A stretch of DNA of 64,000 bases. Source: Fallopia convolvulus (Eukaryota > Streptophyta > Magnoliopsida > Caryophyllales > Polygonaceae). The translations under genes were made by a program, and so were the position numbers. This document shows, one piece after another, positions 35,475-47,300 of the stretch; the first letter of the stretch is position 1, and each line of letters starts with the position of its first letter. Location of the stretch: contig OZ024730.1 in the NCBI GenBank assembly GCA_964016875.1, positions 37,139,795 through 37,203,794 on the forward strand, given 5' to 3'. The notes below the pieces were generated by a model that saw only the letters and a program-made list of their open reading frames with translations, had not been told where the DNA came from and searched no databases.

Positions 35475-35479
35475 AAATT

Positions 35480-36793
35480 TGACCCGGATAAAGTCGTCGT
35501 GCCAAGATCAAAGATAATTAACCCTAATACAAGCTAGTATAGCGAGTAAGTCAGGGTCGTACCCAAGAGAACTTGCGGCTTCTAGTATCAATATTTTAAC
35601 CAACTAAAGACATGGGGAAATCAAGAGAAAGATCTAAACTAAACTAAGAAACAAATAACAAACAATCAAACAAATCAATAGGGAAACAAGTTCATTCAAA
35701 AGATCCACTCTAAAATAATCATTCGATCACATATTCATCCACTGATTCCTTTGCACCTATGGTTAATTCTTATCCTAATCATTAGCAATCGCAAGTCCAC
35801 GATCCAAACAATTCTTTAACCCTAGGCAAGGACACTTAACCTAGAATTAGCATAGATAACAAGGATATGCAAGATACAAGTCAAGACAACCAAGCTACAA
35901 GTTGATTGAATTAACTTATAATTAATTCTCTTCTTAAATCCTAGTTGCATAGACAACAGATCTAAGTTCTAAGTTGTTTTCACATAACAGATTTGTCCAC
36001 AATACAAATCTAATCCGACAATAGAAAATCAATCAATTCAAGAAGTTAGCTACTCATGCAGAATCAATCAACATTCATATAATGAAGCACAAGAGAATTA
36101 ATATTAACCAAAGGATAGAAATCAATTATCAAAACCTCACGAGTTCATACATCAGAGCTTCACCTTTGAACAAACCCCAAAGGGTTAACTCTCCATAAAA
36201 ACTGAAATAAACTCTAGGTTAAACTAAAAGGAGGCTCTCTCCAACTTATTACGAACGAGGTCTATAAATACTAAAACATCCGAATAATAACTAAAACATA
36301 AATATAATAAAAACATAAAATAAGGATAAAACGAAGGCGGCGCGGAACACAAGCAACCGCGAGCACGGTGGTAGGCCGCGGGCGCGGCAACTTCGGCTTC
36401 ACAACCTCGCGGATTTGGACATCACCGCGGTCTCTGTAGGATTCCGCGCTCGCGGGTCTTCTTTCGACAACTTTTTAGTGTTACCTTCGGAGGTAGTTTT
36501 GACCCACTTAGAGTTGGAATTTGAACTCACAGTAAAACATGAATTGTATCTCTTCGAGTTAGCTTTCCAATGATACCAATTTCAGCTTCATCCAATCACC
36601 GTAGCTCCCGAACAATGCGTCACTAGAAAGTGGCGTCAAAACAACTCCAAATCAACACTTGTATTCAAAACTCTTGCAATTCTTCAAATCATGTGTTCGG
36701 TCTTCATATTACAATTATGCTCAAAACCAACCTAAAGACACTCAAAGCATTCCTAAAATACAAGAGATAACCATATTAATCTAGAGCATATCA
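35480..36793 (-). repeat. LARD 5' LTR (right copy)
   Basis: 1314 bp, uninterrupted. It serves as the empty-site reference for the Pack-MULE in the left LTR. It contains CCGCGGGCGCGG and CCGCGCTCGCGG-type motifs near 36378 and 36444. TSD ACTTG follows at 36794. Confidence 0.92.
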
Positions 36794-36798
36794 ACTTG

Positions 36799-37312
36799 TC
36801 GACCACTACATCGCATGCGCGTAAGGTTTTCAAGTTCACTTGCCCCATCCCTTTATAGAACTAGTGACTCATTACAATCTAGAACTATTTTGATTTTAAG
36901 GCATTTTCTTGTTGAATTAATGTTTGCTTTTCCTATGCATATGTTGAAGTATGTTGAAGGAAGCAATCGATGGGGAAATAAACTGATGATGTGGTCGTTG
37001 GCCTACTATGAACTTTGCTGATTTAATTGTACATCTCTCATTTCATTTTGTCACCAATTATTGTTAAGGGGCTACAATTGTAATGAGATTTTTTAGCATC
37101 AATAATACGACATTACCAAATCTTAAATTTACATAAGACATATTTTGGTGCTAAAATTTTCTTTTAATAATTTAAACCTTGTAAAATAAATTTATTTTCA
37201 TCCGAATAAATGTTACAAGTAAAATGAGAACGAAAGGGATAACGAGTCGACATTGTTTTTCTATTTGTTTAAGTGGATAAAAGAGTATGCTTTATTTTCT
37301 TTCTTAAATAAA
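36799..37312 (+). other. Probable host DNA, possibly the rest of an exon and an intron
   Basis: Continues the sequence broken by the LARD. Joined to 16111 it reads on in frame for nine codons to a GTAAGG splice-donor-like site at 36826. No later exon could be recognised. The open frame at 36815-37021 has no domain. Confidence 0.3.
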
Positions 37313-37316
37313 CTAG

Positions 37317-40300
37317 TGATAATGCCTATGCATACGCACGGGTAAAGTTTTTTGTAAAAATATATTGAGGTTTTTTTTTACATTTTTAGTTATGTTATGT
37401 CATTTTTCTTGCTTATTTAGTCAGTTTACTTTCTTTTTATGTCATTTTTTATGTTGTTGGACTGTCATGACTCATTATGTCATTTTTTATGAGTTATAAA
37501 GAATTCATAAGAAACTCAAAAGATCTTTCTAACGAAAGTATAAACTACCTAAGCTTCAATTTAATTATTACACTATAATTTTAAAAACATACGTTAAATT
37601 TATTAAAAAATATTTAATATAAAAAATATGTAACTTTAGTTTTTTTAGCGGAACTTTAGTTTATTGAGGTATGTATAACCATGCTAATGTATATAACTAT
37701 GAATTATTTTGAAATAATTTATATAAATTTTCTTCTTTATAGTATATATAGAAGATATAGATAGATAGATAGATAGATTAAAAACTTAAATGATATTAGC
37801 ATTTTTAGTTCAATTGACGTTTTGTTTCCTCACCATAATTTCCTGTGTTGTTATGTTTTTATATTACGGATAACTAAATAGTTTTTGGTCCATTATGATT
37901 AAGTAGACGTTTTTTTGGTCCATTATAGCTAATTTAAACAATTGTATTGTCTTCAATTCCATGCATTAATTGGTTTGACTCCAATAGCCTATTTAATATA
38001 GAAGAGGGAGGTTATAACCATCATACAGAAGGTGTAACAATGAGGATTTATAGGAATTAATTAGTAAAGAATTTATAATAGTCATAGAGGATTTGTACAA
38101 ATTGATTAGGAATATAGGGTTATTTTATCCTTTTTTGTCTCCCAATATAATGATGGCTAATTATATGAGCGTTGATGGTTAATTTTAAATGCTTATTATA
38201 GACAAATTTTTTGTATTCTTAAAATGAAATTATAAAATATTTTATTATTTGTATGAGCATTAATTGTCAAGTTATTTAAGTTTATAGTATTATTATTATT
38301 ATAGATAGATATATAAATAAATATATATAGATATAGATTTATTAAAATTAAATTATTTGATACAGTAATAGACATTAATCCAATTAAATTCAATATTGAA
38401 GGTCAATTATGGTTACAAATTTTCAACTTTTTATTAATTTTGATAGAATTATTCAAATATCAAGTATGATTACAACTTTTTAACTTCTTTTTAATAATAT
38501 TTTTTGATAGATAGATTAGTGAATAATCTGATTTAAAAAAATCAATAAACTTTATTCCTTTTATGGTATCGACTAATGCTTATTTCTATATCATCAGTCA
38601 ATGAATATAGGGTAATAGATTTTTTCAATAAGTTATCCTCTTGTTAATACTATGAATATTATGAGTTATCATATTAAGTACATTAATATTAATTGTATAT
38701 TTATTTACATGAAATCAAAGGAATTGTCATTCCATTACATCTTTACTTTATACGTGAATCATGCATATACTGCAATTTGATTCTTTAGTTGGGCAAGTTT
38801 CTTCTATTAAATATTAGTGCTTTTATTGTCTTACAGAATGTAACTTAATAATTGAAATTCCTACGAATTTCTAACCCTCAAACTCCAACCTAGAGATGAT
38901 CAATAAGTTAAGATAAATAATAAAATCATCAGTAAGTCATATGGTAAAATAGAAGTCTTATTTAATGGTAGTTTGTCGATCCGGCCTATCTCTTTGCAAA
39001 ACTATTGCACGTCATAAAATAAGAAATTTGATCATTACGATGATAATGAGTGAGAAATTACCTTCTAAATGTTTTAGTACCAACTTCTTGAATTTATAAA
39101 TTCTAGTTTATATCTGCATAAAACTAAACAATATATACTGATATATAATAGTTGAAAATAGGAAATATAAATAAATATTGCAAAAAAAATGTGTACTTAC
39201 ATGTTAGCAATTTCCATAATTTTATTCCAGGGGTCAAGACTCAAACCGACCCCTTCCTAACGCGTTCTCAAACCTCTCTATTTATATGATTTTTGGCAAT
39301 TACACATGAGTAGATGAGATATAATTTTTTCATGGTATTTAATAGTAATTAATACTAAAGGTAGATATTTACTATTTAATCCATGCATGTATACATAGAT
39401 TTTCAACAGGCTTTTTAGTATCAAAACTGTAGCCGTTCACTTCGACGTTCAACTTCTATATTTTTTTTGGTGATTTCTTATTTTTGAAGTTAAGAGTTTC
39501 ATTTTTTTTTAAGATTCCATAGCCATTCATTATTATTCAACAACCAAGGTTCATAATATTATTGTGAATTTCGTTGTTTTGGAAGCTAGCCGTTTCATTT
39601 TTTTTAAGTTCCATAGCCATTTATCAGTATTATTATTCAATATTCAACAACCGAAACTCATTTAATTGTTATAAATTTTGTTGTTGAAATTTTGTTTTCA
39701 TTTTCCTAAGTAAATCCATGATATGAGTCTTATAGTTAAACAATTTTTTTTGCTCCATATTTTTTTTGTAAATTGTAATCATAATAAAAAAATAAAGTTA
39801 AACAAATATAGTACGGTAACATTGGTCACTTGTTTATTCAAAATAAATTTTCAAGCCTATAGTAATCTTCTCTTTGTAAATTGAAACCGGTTTTCTTATA
39901 ATGTACGTACATTTTAAATGTATGAGCATTAAAAATAATTGAAAGAATATATATTTTTATTCATATAATATATATATTTATTTTTATTATAAGTATATTC
40001 TTATTCTTATATTAGATAAATACTTTTTTCTTTCCTTAAAGTTATATACGTACTTTTTTATTTAAAATTCTCTAAATAATCAGTCCCGGTAAAGGGTCTC
40101 GGCCATCGATTAGGACTCTATTATTCAATATGCACTAATGTAAATTACGTAGTATTTATATTATTATATAGATATAGTTTATAGTTTATTAATAAATTAA
40201 AATTAGATATAGGTGTTTAGGCTAATTGAATGGATCATTAATTACCCTAAATTTTTCTATTGTATAATATATATAGATATTGGGATCAATCAATTTTATT

Positions 40301-40662
40301 TTCTTTTCTTCTTGGGCCATGCAGTCCATTTATTTTTATTTTTTTTCAGATGGATCAACAAATTCAACACGTTTTTTTAGTGGGCTACCAATTAAGCAAT
40401 TCAAATCCTTAATAAACTAATTGGGTTGACTAGTTTTTGCCTTTGTTTGGACCTTAAAGCCCAATCAACTACTCTTTCCTCAAAATGAAACAAAAGCCCA
40501 ATCAACTACTTAATTTATGGAGCCCAACCATTATTATCCTCTGTTATTTGGTGAACCGTCGGACCTAGTCTCCTTCTCTGTCTTGTTTTGGGAAGAGAGG
40601 CGAGAGACGTGGTAACCATACAGGAACTTAATCTCCAACTGGAGCCTTCTTTTTCTCCATCA
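37317..40662. other. AT-rich Helitron interior, no gene
   Basis: No credible reading frame. A (GATA)n run lies near 37757-37778. Bases 38370-38700 match, in inverted orientation, 52430-52790 in the right-hand Helitron region, including GGTCAATTATGGTTACAA against TTGTAACCATACTTGACC. Confidence 0.5.
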
Positions 40663-40700
40663 TCTATCTATACATTAAAGAAGAAGTCTTTTGGCTACAT
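40663..40700 (+). other. Helitron-like 5' terminus
   Basis: A|TCTATCTATACATTAAAGAAG then TTTTGGCTACATGTCAT has the form of a plant Helitron 5' end in plus orientation. A matching 3' end could not be assigned with confidence; 53720 is the only strong plus-strand candidate, and it would cross the minus-strand element. Confidence 0.35.
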
Positions 40701-41139
40701 GTCATTTTAATTTTGAATTATTTTGTTTATACTAATTAAAATAAGAAATGCTTATTGTTCCTAAAATTTAGGAATATCAAGTTTTAAAAATTAATCTAAT
40801 TATTTTATTAAATTAAAAAAATATTTACTTAGAGCATCTACAATGGGTGTTTGTTCGGTGCATATTGTCAGCTATAATATAAAAAAATGAAACAATTGTA
40901 TATCCCAAGGTGAAGTGGTGCAAAAGATGGATCCCAAACAAAGAAAATATGAATCGGTGCATACACGTATCTATCACGTGCTTTGCAAAAAGTGCCGTTT
41001 TGTGTGATATTGTAATAAAGTGCAGCACAGATTCACTTTTGAGCACTCATTTTTCTCCGTATATACAAAAAGTTATTATTTTAATATTAATCAATCTATC
41101 ATTGTAGAAAACATTTAAATACGCCGGAATTCAACTAGT

Positions 41140-43180
41140 TGATTATAGAAGAGAGAGAAAGCTTCTTCTCCCTGCCTTGGTTTCTCTCCCTTGAACAAAA
41201 ATCCAACTCGCCTCTGTCCTCTCTTATCGGGAGATCTCTCCTCCGGCGACCCCTCCTCCAGCCTACCTCACTTGGTCTCTCGTTCGTTGTCAGAACCTTT
41301 TTCTCGTGTGGGTGAAGATGAGGGGCGAGCCGCCTCAGATTCCCTACCACCAGATGCATTTGTCTTCCCCGTCATCGAAAGCTAGAAATTTCAGTCGACA
41401 ACCTTCCCATCAAGCTTGTGGAATTTCTCGAAGAAAGTGGCGCCGAACCTTCCCACCGTAAAGCAGTCTCCTCTTTCGGTCTCTTCGATTTCGCACCAAC
41501 TTTGCCCCTTGCCTAATTTAAATGATTTGGAACACCGGATGGAAGAGGGGGGATTGTAAACAAACCTAGGAAGGAACGACGAGAATCAGGAAGGAACGAC
41601 GGACTCGGGAGAAAGAATTCTGATTTCATCCGCTCCGGCATATATCTTCTCTGCCCCGTCAAATTCTACAAATTCGTCTCCAAATATTGATCGGTTTGAA
41701 CTTGTCCTTCTCGATTTAATTTTGTTTGTAATGTCTTTATTTTGTTTATAATGTCTTCATGTCAACCCTAGAAAAGTATAAAGTTAGGTCTCTACTGATG
41801 TTTAGTCTACAAATTCATCTTGTGAATATTTTGGTGATAAATTTGTGCTGTTGTATATTAGTAAGGCTTCTGGGGTGAAGTCTTCATTTGGGATGTAATT
41901 AGATTTTTTTTCCAGGAAGTACAATAACTTTGTTTCTTATTCAAACCCAAGAATTGGGGGCTGAATTTTGCTTCCCTGAGTTTGATTAAGACTACTCAGT
42001 ACTCAATAACAATTTTGACATAATTGTCGGGAAATTATTCCAAAGAAGTTTTGTAGTGCTTTCCTGGACTTCTCTGTATGAACTTCCAAAAAGGTTTTGT
42101 AACACTTTACAAATCCAAATATCAGATATAACGGCAAGAATTAATTTTCATGGACTTCACTGTTTGGAATAAATCGGTTTTTATCAAAAGTTAGAGCCGC
42201 CTGAAGACACATCGAAGGCTTTTTCATGACATAAGAAACTTACAATGAGGAATGTTTTTAATTGTTCCGTAGGTACACCATCTTCATACCTCTGATAAGA
42301 GTGAACATCACAAGTTGCAACTGCTTAAAGATGAGCAAGGTCACTTCATATATCCTTCACTATTATTTACCACTTTTTCCTGCATTCAGTGATTATTTTG
42401 TGTTTCCATTATTTTCTTATGTTCTGTTTTTCATGCATAAATACAAATGCTTAAAGATGATGTTGCTACTATATGTGTTCCTTTGTTTTTCTTTTAATGT
42501 GTGTCTGGCATATTTTTTAACTGCATGAGTTATTATTTTTATTGGTTTTCTGTCATGGGCATATCATGATGATATATGAATGTGTTTGAAATATGCTATT
42601 GTTCTTGGGTTTGTGAATTTTGAATGTTTTTGGATATGTTGGTTTTTGTGCTTAGTTGATGCTGATTTCGTTCAACTGACGTTGTTTGATTAATGGGACT
42701 TGTGTTTTGGGACTGAGATCAATAGCATAATTACATGGATTTCTTCCTTTTTCATTTGACTATTTTCTGATGGGTATTTAGGAATTAGGGCAGTTTTCTT
42801 ACATCAAACTACTCGAATCTTGGGTCTTAGCCTAGAAGATCTACCAGAAACTCTCAGGCTTAGTATCTCTAGGCTCAAAATGATTTAGGCTCAAGTACAG
42901 AAGGTCACTGTAATTTTAACAAGGTAATGTGATCTTCATCTCATGGAGAATTTGCAACTTGATCACCAGCAGTTCTCTGTTGTCATTGATCTCATCAACA
43001 CTGTAAGCTCGTGATGTTTTTCAGCAAATGTGCTAAATTTTTTTTCTTTGGATATAATCATAATAGTGTTTATTTTAATATAAGCTTTCTATTATGTGAT
43101 GTATTGAATGTAAGATAGCAAGAAGTTCTCACTACTTATGGCAACAATCAATCTTTATAGGATTTTGATTTCATAGCCCA
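41140..43180. other. Possible transcribed or captured region, no confident gene
   Basis: Bases 41150-41600 are pyrimidine-rich then GC-richer, like a plant 5' leader. An ATG at 41318 opens a 47-codon frame (MRGEPPQIPYHQM...), which I do not recognise. Bases 41690-43050 look like intron or UTR sequence with T-rich tracts. Nothing supports a defined product. A captured gene piece inside the Helitron is possible. Confidence 0.25.
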
Positions 43181-43185
43181 GCAGT

Positions 43186-44660
43186 TGATATCCGCTTTGT
43201 AGGTAGGTTTTTAGTGTCTAGATAGATTAGGTTTAGTTAGTTTTTGTGCTAGAGTTTTATGTTTTTGAGTCTTTTTGCCTTGGTTTTCGTATTTCTTTGA
43301 GATTCGAAAACTACGCATCTTTTGTGTCTTTTTGTAGGCGTTTTGGAGCTCAAAAGAAGAGTTTGGAGCATTGCAAGAGAAGATGAAGATTAAGCTCTCA
43401 AGTAAAGTTATTGAAGATCAAGTTTGAGCTTGGAAAGAGATAGAGGAATTCGTTACAAGAACATAGGAAAAAGATTCGAGTCAAACAGAGTTGTAACAAA
43501 TCTTCTACGCAAGTTTTACTCAAGCACGACCCAACCAGAATTGTGAGCTCTCAGGCACGACCCTATGAGGGTCGTGCTAGACCCTATCAGGGTCGTGCAC
43601 GACCCTATCAGGGTCGTGCTAGACCCATAGAGATTACCAGCATTCAGGACCGACCCAGGGGGGTCGTGCACGACCCACTTTGGGTCGTGCATGGCGCCGA
43701 CTCTCCCTTATTCCGAGATCTTTTGTGATATATTCTATCTTTTTATTTTAGGAAGGTGTATTATCTTGTTTCCTAGGTTAATTAGGACTCCTTTTCTTCT
43801 ATAAAAGGAGGCTAAACTCTTTGTTTAATGGGGGACTTTTAGTAGAACTTAGTGTGTTTGTTTGGGAGAAGACTTGGAAGACAAGTTGGAGAAAATTGAA
43901 AGACTTCTTTTTAGTTTAATTGAATTTTCGGTTTTACTACATGATGATGTCTTCTTCTTTCTTCTCAATGAGTGAGTAGTCTTCTTAGATTCTAGGGTTG
44001 GGTGAAAACCCAACACAATCATGCATATCTAAACTTGAATTCATGAATTGATTGCTTGAAGATCATATCTATCTATCTTGTGCTAAATACCTTTGCGAAA
44101 GTTGAGGCAATATCTTGCAATTAACCTAAAAGCGAAAGTGTAAAGTTGATTGCTTGATTAGATCTAATAGGATTATTTGCGAAAGTTGATATTCATAGGT
44201 TGAAAGATAGATAGAAAGTTGTTTAATTTGCGACAGTTGATTGAATAACTTGAATTGTTTGCGACAGTTGACTTTTCTATGATCTATATTGCATGATTGT
44301 TGTGAATTCTTGTTGAAAGCATGTATGGTTGTTGTTGTGGTAGCCCTAGCCCTAGGATTGCCTTTTTATATTTGATTAGAACTCGTTAATTTGTCTCGGT
44401 CTCGACCTCACCAAGGCCGTGTTCGATCTTAGCCCTTGTTTGTGTCCGTGTATGTTTGTGTGTCCAGGACCGACCCCCTTAGGGTCGTGCACGACCCTAG
44501 TCAGCTCGATCCTGGCCTTGTTTTGTTCGTATTTGCTTTGTTTTTCATAGTTTGTCAACTAATCTTTAGCCCTATTCTCATTCCCGTGGACGAACCTGAC
44601 TCCGCCATACTCAGCAGGGTCTTGAATATAAATTTATTTGTTCAAGAAAACCCTTCAACA
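43186..44660 (+). repeat. Solo LTR, relative of the Athila-like LTR at 9214
   Basis: Starts TGATATCCGC and ends ...CCCTTCAACA, with no adjacent internal sequence on either side. The flanks GCAGT (43181-43185) and GCCGT (44661-44665) match at 4 of 5 bases and fit a 5-bp TSD. The body aligns in order with 9214-10176 and 14448-14799 (GCGAAAGTTG repeats, GACGAACCTGACTCC near the end). It was probably formed by recombination between two LTRs. Confidence 0.8.
43538..43690. repeat. Palindrome array GGGTCGTGCACGACCC
   Basis: Six or more half or whole copies of GGGTCGTG/CACGACCC are packed into 150 bp; a full palindrome GGGTCGTGCACGACCC appears at about 43592-43607 and again near 43661-43677. One further copy lies at 44473-44488 near the LTR end. 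They can form strong hairpins in RNA. Confidence 0.85.
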
Positions 44661-45931
44661 GCCGTGTAAATGATCTTTGAAGAGCAAAGAGCACTTTTTT
44701 TCTCACTGTTCTTTGTTGCTCTATGTTCCTAGGTTGAGGATAATGATGCAGTAACGGTGTAGAATAATTTACACTGATTCAATATGTACAACTAAAAAAT
44801 TAGTAATTTATATATTGAGAAATAATAATATATTATGACTATTTATCTTGAATATGAGTATCCGAATTCTTGAATATTAATATGATAAATTCATTTTGCA
44901 AGTCATCTTTATGCATATCTTATCATTTAGTTTTAGTATCTTCGGTCTTTATAAAATGATTTCCTTAACTATTAGACTTCTACTTTCGTTCTAAATTTAA
45001 TTAAATTAATTTCATATACAACAAGATAATTGATTATTTAAGTGTGGTTGTATACAGGATATTGGTCAGAGTGCAGACATGAAGATGACTTCTGTTTATA
45101 AGGACTTTTCTTGGCAATCGTATTGTGAAGAGACGACTTTCACGAATGATGGTGCATCTTCACCTTGAAATTTTGATGCATGAAAATTTGAAGGAACATT
45201 AGAGGAGACATGAAATTGAAGCAGAAATTAAAGACCAAGAGAAGGAGGGGGAAATTACGGGAGCACAATTACCTGAAAAGAAGCCTGATGCCGATGAGAA
45301 AGAAGAAGGTGGCAGAATAATGAGCAACGTTTGTGAGAATCGTCGACGAAGGGAGACAGAGGTGGCAGGAAAAAGGAAATGCGGCGGTGAGATCGAGCCT
45401 TTAAATTATAAGCGAACAAGAGAGGAGGCAGTGGGTTAAGTTGCAAAAAAAATGGACACCGAGGAGATATAAGTAGGCAGATAAGGCGGTGTGAGCAAAA
45501 AAGGTGGGAAATGAAGTGATAGGATGAAAGAAGGAACATGGAGATCAAGCAAATAAAGAGGTCGCCAATCACACGAATTAGTGGAAGAATGAAATTCGGC
45601 TGAAAAGACAAAAGAGAATAAGACAAACAAAAGAGATCGTGGAAACAATAGAAGAAGACAAGGAGTCTCAAAATCAAAATTGAATTGCATTTCCAATCAT
45701 TGGGTATCAATATCACTATAGGTGTCGTCGTTAATTTTTCCACAAGTTTATAAATAGATAGTTGAAAGTCAATAAAAGCAGTCGTAATGATTACAAAATT
45801 CAACACACATAAATCATGTTTTTCGGATAGAAAATGAACATCACCAACGATAGCCAAACACATACACGTTTAGCATTGATTTGTATAGGTTATTGTTCAT
45901 GCATGATCCTCCCTTTTATATAGTATTATAG
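44661..45931. other. Helitron 5' part, no confident gene
   Basis: A 202-codon minus-strand frame (45255-45863) exists but is hydrophobic and low in complexity, with no recognisable family and no homologous context. I treat it as chance. The rest is AT-rich. Confidence 0.35.
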
Positions 45932-46059
45932 ATAGCAACAACAATATCAAATTTTGTATTATTAATTTACTTAATTAAACTCCTAGTTAAATTTTTTACG
46001 AGATTGGACCAAGATCGAACTATGATCGGACCAAAATAAGATCGGATTAAGATTGTTGG

Positions 46060-47300
46060 ACTAAACCACCACCATCACCAATGCCGCCTCCACCTCCACC
46101 ACCACCACCAACACCACCGTTGTCATCTTCTTTAACAATGGTTGATTATTGAAATCAATATTAATTACTTTTTGTGGTTAAATGGTCAATTGATAAGATA
46201 TAAGATTTGTTATCATTGTATAATAAAAATGTATAAGATCATATTATAATTGGTTGTGAACTTTTTTATCAAATTATCCACTTTCAAATCATTTCCAAGC
46301 ATTGGTTGATTGATTCCAAAAATCATTTGTATCTATTTTGCTTATAATATATACATGACATTAACCACCATCATCATCATCAACACCACCTCCACCTCCA
46401 CCACTAAGGGTGTCCATAAAAAACCAAAACCGAAAAACCGAATCGTAAAACCGAAAAACCGATTATTTTTTAGGTTAATCAAACCGACTTTTTTTAAAAT
46501 TTCGGTTTGGTTAACCGAACTGAAAATATTTCGGTTTATCGATTCGGTTTCGGTTCACGACTTTAAATATAACGGTTAACCGAAAAACCGAAAATATATT
46601 AATATTTTATTAAAAATATCAGTTATCTTTGATTTATTTAGTGGTTAAACTCTATGATCTTCAAGGTGTTAATGCAGTTTGTCTTTCATTCTTCAATTTT
46701 AACAATTTTCACACTATTTTTCCACATCACATTGATATAAGAGTCGCTTGTTAAATTTGATGGTATAAAAATTAATACACACAATATTTGATTTCACACA
46801 ATATAGTATATACTCTCGATATTTGTTTACAAAAACCAAAAAAATATGATATAAATACATATTTAAAATAAAAGTCTTGCTTGATCACTTTTTTATTCAA
46901 ATTTTATTACTTCAGTCTTAATTTTTAAGGTAAAAGTACATAAACGGTTATCGGTTAACCGAGAAAACCGAACCGAAAAATTGGTTATCCGAACTACGAT
47001 TAACCGAGATTCACGGTTCAATTTCAGTTCATGATTTTAACTAACCGAAATCATGGTTAACCGAAATCACGGTTAACCGGGTTTGGACACCCTTATCCAC
47101 CACCATAATCTCCATTCCCATAATCACCACCACCATCAACTCCTTTAAGAATGGTTAATTTTCATACTTTTAAATATCTAGACCGTAAAGTGGTTAAGTT
47201 GTTTGATAAGATATAAGATTTGTTATTATCGTATCGTATGAATCCGTATAGAATTAGTTGATAACAAAAATTATATGTTAACTATTAATTTTCATGTTTA
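46060..47300. repeat. Duplicated unit with a CCACCA-rich tract
   Basis: A unit made of a CCACCA/CCATCA tract followed by ATGGTTGATTATT...GATAAGATATAAGATTTGTTAT occurs twice (46065-46235 and about 46365-47235). The second copy is split by a hAT MITE. Copies have diverged, so the duplication is old. Confidence 0.6.
46405..47095. mobile_element. hAT-type MITE, 691 bp
   Basis: Perfect 8-bp TSD TCCACCAC (46397-46404 and 47096-47103). Terminal inverted repeats are TAAGGGTGTCCA at both ends. Subterminal regions carry many AAACCGAAAAACCG and GGTTAACCG motifs. It has no coding capacity, so it depends on a transposase elsewhere. Confidence 0.93.

Larger units (their letters stand above)
16112..36793 (-). 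mobile_element. LARD-like non-autonomous gypsy retrotransposon, host of nested insertions
   Basis: Perfect 5-bp TSD ACTTG (16107-16111 and 36794-36798). The LTRs are 16112-18552 (left, containing a Pack-MULE) and 35480-36793 (right); without the 1118-bp MULE and 9-bp TSD the left LTR is 1314 bp, exactly the length of the right one. In minus orientation the right LTR is the 5' LTR. It is followed by a primer-binding site complementary to tRNA-Asp (17 of 18 bases, rc 35457-35474), and a polypurine tract TATGGGGGAATT precedes the 3' LTR. After removing the Tekay-like element (19221-33308) and its TSD, only about 2.8 kb of internal DNA remains. It holds gag-like and acidic fragments and no RT or integrase, so the element depended on proteins from a relative, probably Athila/Tat type. 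Confidence 0.9.
37313..45932 (-). mobile_element. Helitron-like element, minus orientation, with later insertions
   Basis: At the left edge the minus strand reads a GCGTATGCATAGGC palindrome, a short spacer and CTAG, followed by T (37312 is A on plus). At the right edge it starts A|TCTATAATACTATATAAAAGGG, a strong match to plant Helitron 5' termini. Both flanks fit insertion between A and T. No Rep/helicase is seen, so it is non-autonomous. The interior is AT-rich and includes the solo LTR at 43186-44660. The termini are individually good, but pairing them over 8.6 kb is an inference; a plus-strand Helitron-like 5' end at 40663 complicates it. Confidence 0.5.

Noticed and set aside
40823..41110. 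MITE starting GAGCATCTACAATGGG
   Set aside because: The left end resembles a common plant MITE terminus, but the possible right end (ATCATTGTAGAAA) pairs over too few bases and no TSD was found.
41318..41461. 47-codon ORF after a leader-like region
   Set aside because: No homology recognised, no splice context, and too short to call a gene.
43538..43690. CRISPR-like repeat array
   Set aside because: The repeats are palindromes inside a plant LTR, spacing is irregular, and no cas genes exist here.
45255..45863. 202-codon minus-strand ORF inside the Helitron
   Set aside because: Low-complexity Leu/Phe/Ser/Ile-rich translation with no motif or homologous context. It is the complement of purine-rich DNA.
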